Part shown: positions 44,881 through 59,705 of the stretch, in pieces
How positions within the stretch are numbered: position 1 is the stretch's first letter
Layout: each line of letters starts with the position of its first letter
Source: Cinclus cinclus
Lineage: Eukaryota > Chordata > Aves > Passeriformes > Cinclidae
DNA: 64,000 nt
Assembly: GCF_963662255.1 (NCBI RefSeq)
Contig: NC_085060.1
Location: 13,301,925 to 13,365,924 of the forward strand
Direction: 5' to 3'
Position numbers and translations under genes: made by a program
Notes under the pieces: model-generated
Databases searched by the model: none
Seen by the model: the letters and a program-made list of their open reading frames with translations, nothing else
Told to the model about the DNA's origin: nothing

Positions 44881-47800
44881 AACACACTGCATGATTAAAT
44901 GGGGAAGTTAGGAAGCAAATCTGAGAAGTCAGCTTTTTAAAAACAGAAAGCTTGCTTAATGAGAACAGAAGATATTAGAATATACATGGTAGATCAAAAG
45001 TAAACAGGAAATAGAACTTAACATGCTTGGGTAGCACCTTGCAAAGCTACTTAACTACATCAAAAGCAGGAAACCAACTAGAAAAACCAGTGAGATCTCT
45101 TGCAGACCAAAATGAGAAAGGGATGGAGAATTGACACCACCAGTGAAGAGGAGCTCAGTGGAACACTATTCCCAGTATTTACAGTGGTGCAACTGGGGAG
45201 ACATTCAACACTATCTTCATTGTATATAGGTCTGAGGGATGAGGTCAATTTGAATTAAGTACAGGGGAAGAATTTGGCTGAACAGAAAAGCCAGACATAG
45301 ATCACCAGGGCCAGCACAGGTCTTCCACAGGACACTTCCAAACCTGATACTGAGGAAGTGCTGGGCAACAGGTTGCCAGTGTAACTCCAGAGCATACTAA
45401 AGACTCTAAAGGGACTGACACAACAGAAAAGCAAATGCAATTTCTATCCCTGCAAAGTAGCAGCAGATCAGATCACTGAGCACAGACAACCAGTCTGCTG
45501 GAAAGATACACACAGCTTCTCTGAGAGAAAATCCCACCAAGGACACAATACTTCCCCCCCCACGCTGGTGCCAACCCTGAATTTGGGAACCCAGCTGTTG
45601 GATCCACAGTTATTGGGCTGAACACCAGATAGTCTTGTGGAAGCCATCCATCAGGACAATTTTGAAAAAAGAATCTACTTGTAAATATAATCTTCAGCCA
45701 CCCAAAATATACTCAAGACTTTCTGTGACAGCCTGCACATGGCTCTGCTACATATTGCAGGTTCCTTTACTACCTTAAAAATCACAATCCAAAAGGCTTG
45801 CCATACATTGCAATGTCTGGAACTGTGTGCTTAAAAACACCATGATGTACCCAGATGAACTCAGCAAAGGGAAAAAAACCACCCTGTTTAGCTTTATATT
45901 CTAGCCTGTAAGCTTTGTTCTGATGATTGGGGAATTAGATGTAGTGCAAACAATTGGCAATGCTGTTAACAGCAGATTCACAAAAGGAAATCTATTACGT
46001 GATTGCTTTTTCTTCCACAGCTTCTGGATGTACTTGCAGGCACCAACCTACCTCCTCAATGTGCCAAAAGCTGGAAAAAATCATTGAGGTGAGTCCACCA
46101 AAAAAAAAAGAAAAAAATAATCCCTTCACTGGAATCTTTAGCACTGCTGGATACAGCAGCAGGCTTATGGTCTCAACCAGGAGAACATTTACATTCTCAG
46201 TTCTTGTCAGCCTAAAATTAATACTGGCTGGTTGCAAGGGCCCCATCTTTCCCAGACCACATGGGAAAACATATCCCTAAATGCCAGCTCTGGCATTTAG
46301 TAAGCTAAAAAACTCAGGAAAAAAACAAAAAGTCTTAAAACTTAGCAAAAGAAATAACCTGACAAAAAAGGAGCAGACTATCTGCTGCTGACTTATTAAG
46401 CAGAAACAGCACAGCCAGCATACACTGATGAATGCAAGTAGTTCAAGGGAGGGTGTAGGGCACATGTATGAGGATGTTTTGTTTGCCCTGGATGTAGAGT
46501 CTCATCCAAAGGCTGTATTTAACTCACATTACTTCCCCAAACCACTAAACTATAGTCAGAGCATTAATTATGTCTGCAATAATCTGGGAATGTGAGTGAA
46601 GTCAGATTGGGAAATTGCACCCCAGTTCTGCAATGTCATTTAAGTGGCTCACAGGACACTGCATGACATGATAGTCAGCTATTCAACACTAACAAGACTA
46701 AAGAATAACAAAATTCTGAAAGACCCAGAATTAATCTCAAAGACACTACAATGTTTCCACAACAAGCTTAAACACTTCTTTCTAAAATTAAATATTCTCT
46801 CAGACACCAAATGAAATGCAAACAGTCTCTCATAACTATGTAGAGAAACCTTCAGTGAGATCCCTTCAAATGTCAAAACTGAATTTCAAAAAATCATCCT
46901 ATCAGACTGAAAACTCCAGAAAATAACCAGAGTGCATTTTAATTTTAACATAATCAAAATCTGTGTGTTCATGCTTTTTGTTCACTAGATATTTTATGAA
47001 TGTAAAAAGCTAACAATATCTTCAAAATTAACCTTGAAAATAACATATTTCTGAAGCTAGCACAAGATACAACTACACTGTACACCAGCGAAGTGTATAA
47101 ATATAGCCTTTCAAAAGTAGTATCAGGAGTTCTCTGAAAATATTGTATCCTACAACTATGCCACAAAAATGTGCAGTATTTAATTTAGTATAGATTTCCT
47201 AGTTTTGTTGAAGACAATTAGTATACTACCAAAAAGCCCCAAACCAACTCACCACCTATGAGCAGATCCCATACAACTGTGATTCAATCATTCTAGGAAT
47301 TAGCTAAAATTAGCTGCAGACCAAATCATTGATCTAAAGACTAATATTATTTTGTTGTTATTAAATCTGTTCATTGGCTAATCAATGAACTTTCTAAAGG
47401 TCAAATCACTAAAGATTTATTCTTTACTCCAAAAAACCTAAACACTCAACCACTCAACAGCCTATTTTTTTTTGAATCAATACAGGTAAGGGTAGATAGT
47501 TTTTAAAGGTCTATGAAAAACACTACAAATCCCTTGAAAACAACAGAGAGGCCCAAATTGCTCCTTTTTGGATTTCTCACTGCAATGCTTCAAGGTGCCA
47601 GATCTTCTATTTTCACCTCTTCCAAGGCAGAATAATTCCACTATTGTGGCATCTTACTCCCTGGCCTGACTTCAGGCTGCAACCTCAGATTTGACAGCTG
47701 GAGGTTGGCACCAATTTTTCTTTCAGTAACCTGGGAAAGAAAGGTGGGTCTACACTGTGATTAGCAAGGTTTACTGCAAATTGAAGCATGGATTTACACA

Positions 47801-50782
47801 TTTGACTTTGCTCAGATACAGCCAGTGGCACAGCCTCCACCTCAGGAACAGCACTCAGCTCTGTGCCAGACCACACACCAGGTGGTGGCACCTTCCACCT
47901 CATGGTGAGAGGTCAGACTTCCTCTGATCATCATTTCCAGTTTTAGCTCCAGAGAGGCTGCCACACCCTCAACTGCATCCAAGCCTATCACAGGTAGCAG
48001 TGGGCATATTTCAGCTGATGGGGAAAACCTAAACTGAGATGAGGAACAGAAGGATGACCATATAAAAACACTGATCAACAACGTCATCAGTTCTAGAAGC
48101 AATGATCACCTGTATTATCACTTTATTGTTGTTTTGGTTTAAAAAATAAAAAGGCCACACAATCAACCCACCAAATTGCAGCTTTGCTTTAAGAGTCCTT
48201 CACATATCACAATTTCAAAATTATCAACTTGAAGTCTTCTGACATTTCAAGATAAACGTGGAAACCCCAACTTTCCCTGACACCTCAGTAGCTGAGGTGA
48301 GCCTGTCTGTTCAGCTCACTGTTACTCCCTTCCATAGAAATCATACTCCTACACTGCTCCATTTCTTTGCTGTCATGAAATGCTGTTCAAAAAAAAAAAA
48401 TCCATTTTATTAGGTGGCTGAAATCAAACAGTAAAGTCTCCAGCATCACTACTCCAAAAAACATTCCTGCTTAACATATACTTTGTTTGCCATTTGAATC
48501 CTTTCCTTGTGTTTTATTTTGCTATTTGGTATCATTCTTACTAAGAGCAAAAGATACTGTGTTCAGAAAACCAATACCCCATTCCCTGTTCAACATGAAC
48601 AGCAGCAGAGTTATGGTTCAGTTCCAATCTAGTGAAAAATTATTTCTACACATAACATTCTCCAAATTCATTACCTCCACAGAGCTCTGTTTCTGACCAA
48701 TGTTTGCTTCTATTCATCTCCGCCTCAAGAAAGTCATAAATCTTACTCAAGCCAAAAACAGGCTGGAAAGAAAGGTAAAAGTTTTTCTGTCAAAGCAAAA
48801 CAATTTATCAGAGAACAACCCCCACTAAGTAAGTTAGTAATCCTGCTAGACCCAACCAGGTCAGAGAGCACCAGCTTGGGCATCTCTGAACTCACAGAGA
48901 AACACGTAATCTGCTCAAAAATAAGCTCTATCTGAAACTGCCTAAAGACAGTTCATCTAACAGTCCTTGGAGATAATAAAATTCACCTATCATCACTGTT
49001 CCACATAAACAATCTTTTATACAATAAAAGCATCAGTGGCACAGTTTAAAACTGTGACTTATCCCCATATTCAGATACAGAATTCATTGGCGACAGCACT
49101 TAACTTCATGTCAGAGGTATCAGTGGATCATTAATAACTAACATGGCTGCACTTGAGGACACGTACAACTTGGCAATGATCACCAGTGTCAGTTAAAAAA
49201 AAAAATGAGGTATGGAAAAGACAAGCTTTATCAAATTATCATGGCAAAATTACTGTCTTCATTCTTGAAAACTTCATCACCAGAAGATTTCTCAGTCTAA
49301 AACACATTCCCAAAGCAGAAACAAACAAGGACCAGGATTATTGCCATCTATCATTCCCCTTCCACAGGGGACCCGTGAGAAGGTAAAACACCACACTGAT
49401 GCCTAAAGCCCAAGTCCACTCCAATGAACTCAGAGGGACCTTTTAAACTATCAAATCTAGTAAGCTTACTACCAAAGGCAATGTGCCATATATATATTTT
49501 ATCATAAAGTAACCAAGATCTGTCTAAACTATCTGGATTGCTTGCCCCCACTAATCCTATTAGTGGTTACAATAATGCCACATTGCTCCAGAAAGTTGAA
49601 ACCTTACACTGTAAATCTAAAACTAATTCACAGTCTTTTAATATCCTTTTGTTCTTCTAGCAGTACTGGCATCTGGTTTAAAGAGTTAATTTGTGTCCCT
49701 TTGTCATTCTCTTCCTACAGACACATACAGACCCACACACAAATATATATATGACAGACCAGTATGTATACACACATACACATCTCCCCTCAATCAAATT
49801 TTGTACCTTTTAGTCATTGTTCTGGTCCTCTAAAGCAGCCCAGCCCTTCTCATCTTCCTTTACAAGCTTATTTCACACTTCCAAGCACTCTGGCTGCCCT
49901 GCTTTTCAAACACAACATGTCTTTCTTCACGAGAGCAGCAGAACCATAAACTGCAAGTAAGCTTTCATCACTCCATTTTAAAACTGTATTTAATACTTTT
50001 CTATTCTTACTTATAATTACTCTTTAAAACAGCCACTTGCCCTTTATATATCTATAGCACATTGAAAGCTAAGCAATCTGATGGTCAACTGATAATACCA
50101 GAAAACGTAACTTACAGAAACAATTTTTATGTTCTCCTGAAGTACATGGCATTGTTCTAAAAAATAATGATTTTCAATCAATTTCTAACAGTATAGCCCC
50201 TGAAGTATTTCAACCATTCCTGCAAAACATTCTCATCTTTCTTCCAACTTAGGAACCTGAGTAGAACTTCATTTATAATCTACTCATTGTAGCGGAGTGA
50301 GTGGGGTGTTGGGGAGAATTACTGCTAAAAGACATCACTTCTGGCTCCTTTTCTTTCTGCTCATCTCCACTTCCAACACTCAGTAAATAAAGAATCTTGT
50401 CTCTCTACACAACCATAACTTACTAGGTCTAGCAGGGTATGTGCAACCATACCTTCTTCACAGCTTCAAAATGTCCATAAAAGAACAGTGCTGTGCAACT
50501 TGAACAGAAACACAAGATGTAGTATGATTTTCAGAAGGTCGTGTCTTCAACTTGTATTAGCAGACTTAAAACTGTGTGAACTATTCTCAGGGAAAGAAGT
50601 CACTGAACAGTACTCTAAAATATGAAGGAGGATACTGCGACTATGAGAACCCTAAATGAAAAAAACTATTCTGAAAAAAAAATCACAAATTTTATGACTT
50701 AACTGAGAAGCAACAATAGCTTTTAAAGGAGTCGAGCTAACATGAAAACAGCCGTGATTCATTTCAGATATAGTGGATTACA

Positions 50783-50809
50783 GGGGGAAAAGGGGGGAGG
50801 GGAAAAGGG
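50783..50809 (+). other. Potential G-quadruplex motif
   Basis: Four G runs of 5, 6, 4 and 3 separated by AAAA, A and AAAA fit the canonical G3+N1-7 pattern on the plus strand (template strand of AMMECR1). Deep in intron 1 and away from the promoter. Pattern seen directly; folding inferred. Confidence 0.6.
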
Positions 50810-53800
50810 TATAACTCCAAGTTGCCAATTTAGGCAAAAATATCCTGAGCCAAATCTGGAGAGCTTCTTGGCAGGGTAATCCAGTCAATGGAAAGAACAA
50901 TCACAATAACAGCCAATTTCTCTCTATACTCACGTGACAAAGAAAAGTAGGTTTAGGTGCCTTATTTTTTACATTAAGATCAAAAGGTAGAGTGATTCTG
51001 GTTTGTTCATCATAATCACATGGCCAGGAACAAAACACAACCCTTCAAAACACCACTGCAGTAATTCATCTGTTTAAGTCCCACTTGCCCCCTCTAACAA
51101 CTTGCAGAAGAACAACAGAAGTTGGACAGAACCTGCAAAGCCCCAGAAACACTCACAGGTCCAACAGCCATTCCGCGTTTTTATGTAAGACTGTGTCTTC
51201 TTTTGACTAATCCAATCACTTAAAAACAAGTTGAGGCCTTATCAGTGGAACAATCTGAACATTACTGATCTCTCTGCAATGGCCTCTTCCAATAAATTTC
51301 TGGCATCACCAACCCCCTAAAATTTAGAGCCAAAATGTCAGAGACCACTCTGAACTGGCAGTTTTCCCCTCCAGAACAATTTCCATTAAACATTCTATAT
51401 AAAATGACAACCAAGAAAGTGTATTATGCTTGTATTGCCTAACTATCGGATGTACATCTGCCATCCATACATTTATATAGCCACTGGTCACAGAAAAAAA
51501 AAGTATCTATCTCACATTGTAGCAGCAGAGTGTTCATCATGTTCCTCTGCTTTCATCTACCCTGTCTAGTGTAACTATTTCAGCTCAGGACAAGCAATAA
51601 TCTGCTGCTGCTGAGCATCTGAAAAAGAAAAAGAAGAAAGCATACTTAAATTAGCAGGATAGCAAAGGGTAGTACGTAGTCTTTGAGTAGATTATTCCAA
51701 GACATTTACATTACATATGTGAATAAACTTAACACCTTGAAATCCTCCAAAAGGAGAGGAAAAAAAAAAAAAAAGCAGCTGGCACCAAAACACCTGAAGC
51801 ACAGATTCCACATTCTCCCAAAAAGAGGTACTGATGGGAGCTACTTTAGGCAGTGGCTTAAATTTTCTACCTTAAAAGCTCAAGCTGCCTGAAAACACAG
51901 AAAACTGCACAGAAAATTTGCACAGAAAACTTCAATAATTCATCCTTGAGGTGAAAAGAGACCACAGTGGTTAAGCGTACACAGGAATACTTGCTTCACT
52001 TGAACCTTTTTCCTGAGAGTTAAGGAAAAGGTAATTTGTGTTCCATTTATCCTTCTTTATAACACTTTAATGCTTGGGTTTATCCAGTGTTCCTTCCAGA
52101 TGAACAGCCTCAATCTTAATATAATCTCTCAATTTTTAGTCCCAGTATTTTAGAGGAATTCAGGTACTATGGTGGGAAATAGCCTATGTGAGATTTCTGC
52201 CTCCTGCCTCTTCTCTACCTGGTAATTTTTCAATTTTAGTTGAACTGAATCAAGAGCCAGAATCCTGCTCCTATTTCTTAAGAAGAGTGACCCTCATTAC
52301 TATAACTTTGCTTATTCTATCAGCATCTTATTAGGGATCAGTTTTAATACTATATTAACATTTAGTTCTTCAGAGTTTGGACAACTGCTTGTACAACACT
52401 GTCCCAAAACAACTTGCCTTCTATTGGCTGGCTTGGAGTTTTTCATTTGTGTCAGTAGCTTGCTGGAGTTTTGTTCCTCTCAGGCTTAAGAGATACTTCA
52501 ACTGCAATTATTCACCTCCCTTCAGGCACTGCAGCACTCTTTGAAGAGGGCTTCTTTCCTCACTACACCTTTTCTGTGGGTTTTTCAAGTACCTGCTCGA
52601 CCTCCAGCACAGTCTCTGCAGAGACACTACTTGGAGAAGGGTGGTGCAGCACTTTCTCTGCATACTTAGTGTGGCAGTCAAATGAAGTATTGAAGACTAC
52701 AAAAATATGTTTTTTTCTACCTCATAAAGGGACCTCTGATTAGTACATAATCTTTCCCAAAAGTCAATCTTTCAGCAAGTTAATGCATACAGAAAAGAAC
52801 AGCCTTGCAAACTTGCCATTTCTTGGCAGCTGAACTTACCCTTGTGCTCACTTACTAAGTAAGGAAAACAGTGTGGCACCCAACCCTTATATTCTTACAG
52901 TCACCTAGAAAAAGGGGCTGGAAGCAACCAGATTTACTTAGTTGGCCCACACTGCTGTCCACGAGTGGAGAATCACACATGTCTTTGTACCTATACACCT
53001 ATACCTCATGAATTCCTTAGCTTCACCCACAGAATTCTTATCTCTGTACAAAGCACCTCATGGAAAACAGGGAAAGTGTTTAAACTTTCAGAAAAGATAA
53101 AGCAGAAGCAATATTGATGCTAAGGATAAAAACTTATGACAGGGATCCTTCTCTTCCTCTCTCTTCTGTCTCAAACATGGCCTCCAAGTACCACTCAGTA
53201 AAGCAGAGAGATGCTAGAACCCATGGTGTGCCAACAAAGCCTGGATAGGAGACATCTTTAGTGGCAGAGGGGCAAAAGATAAATTACAGGAGTTTGTCTA
53301 TGGCACATATATTGCAATCACTGCAGCCCTAGGTTCAGCTTCAGCAAAGGTGCCACAGATTTCAAGCTAATGGAAAGAAAAGCATAAGGTGAGATTTTAT
53401 GTACCATTAAGGACTACGAGAACTCCATCTTTATAACATAAGAGTGCTCTGGGAAGACATACAGATCTCTATGTGGCTGCTGTCCCAGTGACCTTGCCAC
53501 AACTCCCTGGAGCTGTTCTACATTCCATAAGGTGTCATTCTCATGAAATTAGCACTTTAACAATCCTGGCTGCAAGTACTTAGTGTGGCAAAGCAATATC
53601 CCTGTACTCACAAGCACTGCCTTCCAGGAAGTTATCAAAGCCCAGCCAGATTACAAAAACTTCAGGCATATCCTGTAAGGCATGGACACAGACATGCAGT
53701 CTGTTAGGGGACACGAGTTGTGAAGGGGTGACACAAATGCAAAAAAAAAAAAAATCTCAGCAAATATGTTTCTGACCAATGAATCAGGAAGGTATCCCAC

Positions 53801-56800
53801 TTCAGAAATGGAGCTCTTGACACTGTCCTTTAGCCAACACCCCACGTCATGAAAATGAATGGCTTTTTAGAAGGTCGTACAAGTAGCCCAGGAATTACAC
53901 TGACTTGTTTATAGTGCTGGACTGATAAGCAGCCCAGTTTTTGGTCAGCATGTACCACAGTACTATCACACAGTGAGGAAGTGCAGCACTAGGACCAACT
54001 CAACAGCAATATTCCATTTGAGAGCTGTTGCACTCCCAGCATGCTTTGTTACCAAGGACATGTTTTTAAGAATTTGTCAATTAACCACGGTAGAACTGCC
54101 CCATCTTGTTATTTAAATGCAAACTTTGCAATGCTAACCTGAGTACCAATCTTAATAACCCACTCCTTAGCAGCATAAGCATAAAAAAAAAAAAATAAAA
54201 AAAAAGTGTCAAGCATTTTCATAATGCTTTACTAACGAGGGCCAGGGCCTGACTGGACTTGTTTTGGCCTCCAGCCTAGCAACAGTTTCTGTATTGGCCA
54301 AACTCCGGTGAGTCTACTATTATTTTTAAATAATTTACTTATTTCCTGCCTTCCATGGAGACTCTTGCCACAAACCACCAGTACATGGTACATAACAAAC
54401 AAAGAACACTTCTACTTCTGAAGACCAGAATTTGATGCTACAGAAAACCCACACTTAACTGTAAACAGTTACTTAATGCAAAAACAGTACTGAGCTTGCT
54501 CCATTAATTATGGTATGAGTTTTGAGAGAACCAAAAACTAAGGACTACGTTTCATTCATTGACCAGTGACAGTATAGATCTGTAAACTAAGCAAAATGAA
54601 TTAACCAGAAAATAAAAGTTTGGAACCCTGGGCTATCTCTTAACTGTCAGCGACCAAGAAGTACCAACATTAAATTTCTGTTGTTTTAGTGTTCCATGGT
54701 AGATAACATTACTATTATCTTTAACTCACAACTGAACAGAATGCAGAGCTACATACACTTTCAGCAGCTCCAAATAAAATATTTGCGTTCTTAAATCATT
54801 AACATCTCAAGAATTTCTAGCAAATAAACATTGAAGTTAGATGTATGTGTGAAGTAAATCAAATCTAGACAGAAAATATATTTTTCTAACAGTCAGAGAA
54901 TTTAAATGTAAAAAATAATGTTAAAATTTGAATTTCTATGAAAATCTTTAGCAGGAACATAAAGCACAAAATAGAATAAAGAAAATATGACAAACAGTAT
55001 GAATGTAAATAAACCAAAGGAGGCAATAAAAATGAATGACCAGACTGATGGCACAAGGAGAGGTGGTTGCTGACTCCTCTTTACTCTACAAGGAGTATGA
55101 GAACAATTAACTTCCACAGAAGTAGTACTGCAGAGAATCAGAGCACTTAGTATAACTTTGTGGTGACTGCTTTTAGCTAAAGAAACAAAACCAGGGTCTA
55201 TCCTTAAGACTGTCAATTATCTGATTTCCTGTACTAATAGAAACTACCTCATCTGCACATAAGAACAGCTCACTAAAGTGAACTTATGAAGAAAAAAGTC
55301 CTCAAATTACAGGTAGCCTAATTTGGAGTTGATCACAGCATTATTTTCTCAGTTCACCAATCACATCAGTGGATGAACCTACTGGCAAAGGCAGCTTCTT
55401 TCTGAAGCCATGCAACCTTATCCCTTCTGCCCCTCTGCTGCACCAAGATGCATTCACCAGATCTGCTTTCAAATATGCTGGGAACTCCCTGCTGAACACT
55501 GACAATGCCAGCCAAAATACACATTCTCTACTGCATTATATTTTCAAAGCATCTACCACAGAATGCCACTCTGAAAGAACCACCACTTCATATTCCAACA
55601 TTTAACATTCAACAGGAAAGACCAATACACCCTGTTAATTCAGAAGAAAATACTGAACCTTATGCAAATCCACGTGACATACACATGAAAACCAGAATGA
55701 AGTCAGACAGACACACAGACATGAAAGAACACTTCCCTGTGTGTTTCCTTGTTGATCTTTGGCCAAGCAATCATTATAGCTGTTGTGCAATATTGGAGTG
55801 TAACAATAAATACAAATTATTACTGAGTCTGCCAGAAAACAGTGTAAGTCTCCACTGCCATAAAACCAAGTCCTGCAGCAAAAAAACCCCAGAATTTCAT
55901 ATTTCTGGCATCAAGAGCAGTAATGACAATAGGTACAGCTCAGCTCTGCATAGGAATTGCAGAGAAAGAACACCGCTGGGTTTTTAAGACAATATGAAAT
56001 TCTAAGTTTCCAGACAAAGTTTCAAAGAAAAGCTTGTGAAAAAGCGTATACCAAATCAAGCAAGTAATTAAGAGCAATGTTCCAACATTACTGTAAATTG
56101 CAGAGGCTAAAGCAGGTCGGGCTGCAGCCAAGAAACAAGAAATTGAGAAAGGCATGAAATCCTATCAACTTCAAGCCATAACATTTTCATTCATGTATAT
56201 GTGTAAGCATAGGTACACACTACAGACAAGTCTCATCTCTCTTCAATGCCTTGATAGAAAGCATTGGACAGTTAGCACTGCAGGGAAAAAAACAGCTTTG
56301 GGGCTATACAGGAAGATTTTAAACTATTTCAATCTAAACTGCCAGCAATTCTCCACCATTACCAACACTTTACCAAGAGAGAGTAACTAAAAAAATCCTG
56401 GATAACCAGTAACCCTATAATGTTTCTTTGCTACAAAGTTAAGTTACACTCACTTTGAGTAGAATCACAACTTTCCTTGAGTAAGAAAACTAATGGCCAC
56501 AAGACTGACTATCTCTGTATTTTTAAGATGCATTGAATTGAAATGTTTCCAAACTTCACTAACAAAATATAAAGGGAGTGCAGAACAGCTACCCCATACC
56601 CTTTCAGATTATGTTAGACCATGAAAACACAATGAAATACAAAAGTCAGGCACATCAACATGGCCACAGATCTGCATCTCTGTCCTGTAGCCAAACAGTT
56701 GCTGCAAAATACCACAAGTCTACAATGAAGAAAGGAACAGATAAACCTCTGAGCTAAGCCTTTAGCTCAAAACTGGCTATCACCTGGACACAATTTTAAT

Positions 56801-59087
56801 CCAGAGGTCTTCAATCACAGAAGATGGTCAAGCCATACAGATTATTCCTGTGGCAAAGAACACGGTAGCTAGCAACACTTCCACATGTGCACTGGGCTGT
56901 CAGCTTCCCTAAAGCATCAGAACCACCACAGGTACAGAGGTCAGCTACAGGCAGCACCTACTGCCTCTGGCACAGAGGCAATCCCCCAACAGATGAGGAA
57001 GATGTGAGCCAGTCTTCATCTAGGCATTTGAATACAATTTCCAAAGAGCTGTTCAGACAGATAGGAAGCAGGGCAGAGGGCCCCATAACTCATTCCAGCT
57101 GCAAACTTGTGCTCTTGGTTACCAGATGACAGGGGCAGAAAAAATTATTCCCCTTACAAATTGTATCAAGTACAGGCGGTCACCACTAAAATAATCCTGC
57201 TCACTGGCAGGAAACCTTCAAGAGGGGACTACAAAAAGCAAACAACTGGCAAAAGAATTAACCTGATGGACTGCCAGAAAATATCAGCATTTTTGTGGAG
57301 AAGACATTAAAATTAAGTACGCAAGATGAAGAGCTTGAAGCAAGACACTGTGCAGGATAAAAACTCAGAAAAGTGATTTCACTGTGCCAAAGGAAATCAT
57401 TACAGTGAGCAGAGAAATGAGATTCTAAGAAAAAAGTCCTCCTCATTCCCCACAGCACAGCTTCAACTGAACTTCTCTTCACACACAAACCCTCCCTCGC
57501 TCGTCACAACCTTCTTGCACTTCCACTCAAACACCTTTCTACTAGAAGGAAAACAGAGAGCAGCAATGTGCACCTTGAGCCCCTTCACACTAGCAGACAC
57601 TTCCTTTCCACTTCCATCCACAATGGAAGGCCACACATGGTATTGTTTCCACTAATCATGATGGCCCATTTTGTGTACTGCACAAGACCAAACCAGAAAA
57701 GCAATAAAGGGATAGGAGTTATTTGTCAGAAAGGCAAGAAACAGAGGAAAAAAGGCTACTCAGATTTCCTTCTCCTTAAATAAGTGGGCTAAATGCTTCT
57801 ACAACTCTTCCTGCAACCCCTTACAATTAATTTCTATGGACACTTCTGAAACACCTGCTTTCAAACAAGTTCAGTGTTCTATAACTTACTTGTCAAATTG
57901 AGTCTCAAAAACAGAGTCTAAATTACACTTTGTCCAAGAGGCAATTTCGTCTGGGTCAGCAATTTCCAAATTTTGTATCAGTGTTCACTCCACCAGGATA
58001 ATTTGGACATGCCTTCTGCACCTCTGGTTTGAGAGTCACCACATTGGTGGAAGCAACACACAGGCCCTGCAGGACATGTCCTGCAAAGAAGGTAAAAGGG
58101 TGGCTGAGAGAGCAATCTGAAGTGAAGTGATATTAAAAGCATGAGAAGGTTCTTCAATTAAGCATGACAGAATAAACTGTCAGCAGATCCATGGAAGCTA
58201 CAGGGGGAGATGAAGTCCATGGCTGGAAGCACTTGCTCAGCCTATTCTCAACAAAATACCACTGGAGAGATTCAGCATCTTCCAGCTATCGTCTTTTAAC
58301 TCCGTGAGTCACCACCTTCTCCAGCCCAACACCTCCCTAGCAACACCTTCGACACCCTATTCTCTGTGATTCAGGAGCTCCAGAGATAGGAAAATGCCAA
58401 CTATTTCATCCATGTACAGGCTGCCCCGGAGTTTGAAACCTGCACCCTTTCAAAACAAGCTTTTCAACTCATTCCTACTGCCTTGAGTTTGCTGCCCTGA
58501 CACTGTCCTCATCTTGGCATCAGAAAGTCAGAAAAATCCAGAGGGGTCAAAAGCAGGTTTTGTTCTAAAGACAGTATGTCAGAACCCCTTGTCCATGTGA
58601 TTCAGCCACCTGCTTTTCTTTGAACAATGAAACTGGGCATGATCAAAGACCTGCAAAGGATATGAGTCATGTTTCTGTGAAGATACCTGATCACAGCTCA
58701 TTCATCCTCCCTGTAATTAATGCAACTTTAAAAAATAATTCTATAATTTACATACAAACCCTAATTGTAGGCTACTTCTCTTGGACCAGATATTTCAGTC
58801 TGTGGACAAAACCTCCAAATGAATTCGAGGCAGAAAGCTGCAATACACATTCACTGGAAAACACCACTTCTCATTGAGTTGTTTTTTTTTGCTGTACAGG
58901 ATGAACCCCAGCTTCAAAGTCAACATCTTATCTTTGTGAGTTACCCAGTTATCAATAAGACTGCCTGCAAATATTGTGAATAGTAGAATTCATGCTACTG
59001 CTGAACACTTAACAGGAGCAATTTGTTCACTGACCTAAACTTTTACATGTACTACTGAATAAGTTTTTCGAAGTTGCATCCCCAACT

Positions 59088-59177
59088 GCACAGAATCACT
59101 AGGTTGGAAGAGACCTTCAAGATCAACGAGTCCAACCCATGCCCTAACACCTCAACTAGACCATGGCACCAAGTGCA
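59088..59177 (-). mobile_element. CR1 LINE 3'-end fragment (passerine-like family)
   Basis: Reads CACAGAATCACTAGGTTGGA, AGAGACCTTCAAGATCAACG, AGTCCAACCC, then CCTAACACCTCAACTAGACC and ATGGCACCAAGTGC. This resembles CR1 subfamilies that I associate with passerines and other Neoaves. It seems less diverged than the other copies, so perhaps younger. It lies in intron 1 about 2.4 kb from coding exon 1, in the same orientation as AMMECR1. Subfamily assignment is from memory and needs a repeat-library comparison. Confidence 0.88.
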
Positions 59178-59640
59178 CAAACATAAGCAGCTCACAAGGC
59201 TGCTGAAAGCAGCAGTTCTGCCATCTGTCTGCTTATTCCCACCTCACACTTTTGCAGGCACAAATGTTTGTGAAGCCAAGCAATGATCCAGAGAGAACCA
59301 AACTCTGTAACCAATCAGGGAAAAATATAAAATTATTGTTAGATCATTTCTTGATCTATACAACCATGCATGCTGGCATAAGCATGGGAATAAACAGAAA
59401 TTACAAAATTTTAATGATGTGCCACTTTCTGAAGTCTAGAAGTTCAGAAGTTGATGCAGCAACTTTTCACCAGGTCTAGCAACTAAATCTGAAGAACACA
59501 TAAGAATTTCAGAAAAATTAAAATAATTTGACTTAGTTTGCAATCATGTTGTTGCTAAAGTAAGAACCGGGAGGAAAAAAGTGATCTACTGCTTGCTAAG
59601 AGGAATCAAACTGCTTACTGGAAAACATCAGTGCTGAGAT

Positions 59641-59705
59641 CTTCACCCCTGCCTCAGTTTCCTCCACTAATAAAACACAGTAGAACTAATCCGTTCAACA
59701 AACAT
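59641..59705 (+). mobile_element. Possible MIR-type SINE fragment
   Basis: CTGCCTCAGTTTCCTCCACT followed by AATAAAACACAGTAGAAC resembles the MIR sense block (GCCTCAGTTTCCTCATCTG, then TAAAATGG and an AT-rich segment). Only about 30 bases carry the signal. Confidence 0.35.

Noticed and set aside
44372..44887. 171-codon minus-strand frame with a hydrophobic, Phe/Cys/Val-rich start
   Set aside because: The start is translated A/C-rich low-complexity DNA; the rest has no homology I recognise and no splice context.
55369..55987. Overlapping plus-strand frames of 78 and 160 codons
   Set aside because: Ordinary intronic composition with no recognised domain; a single open frame of this size is expected by chance in 64 kb.
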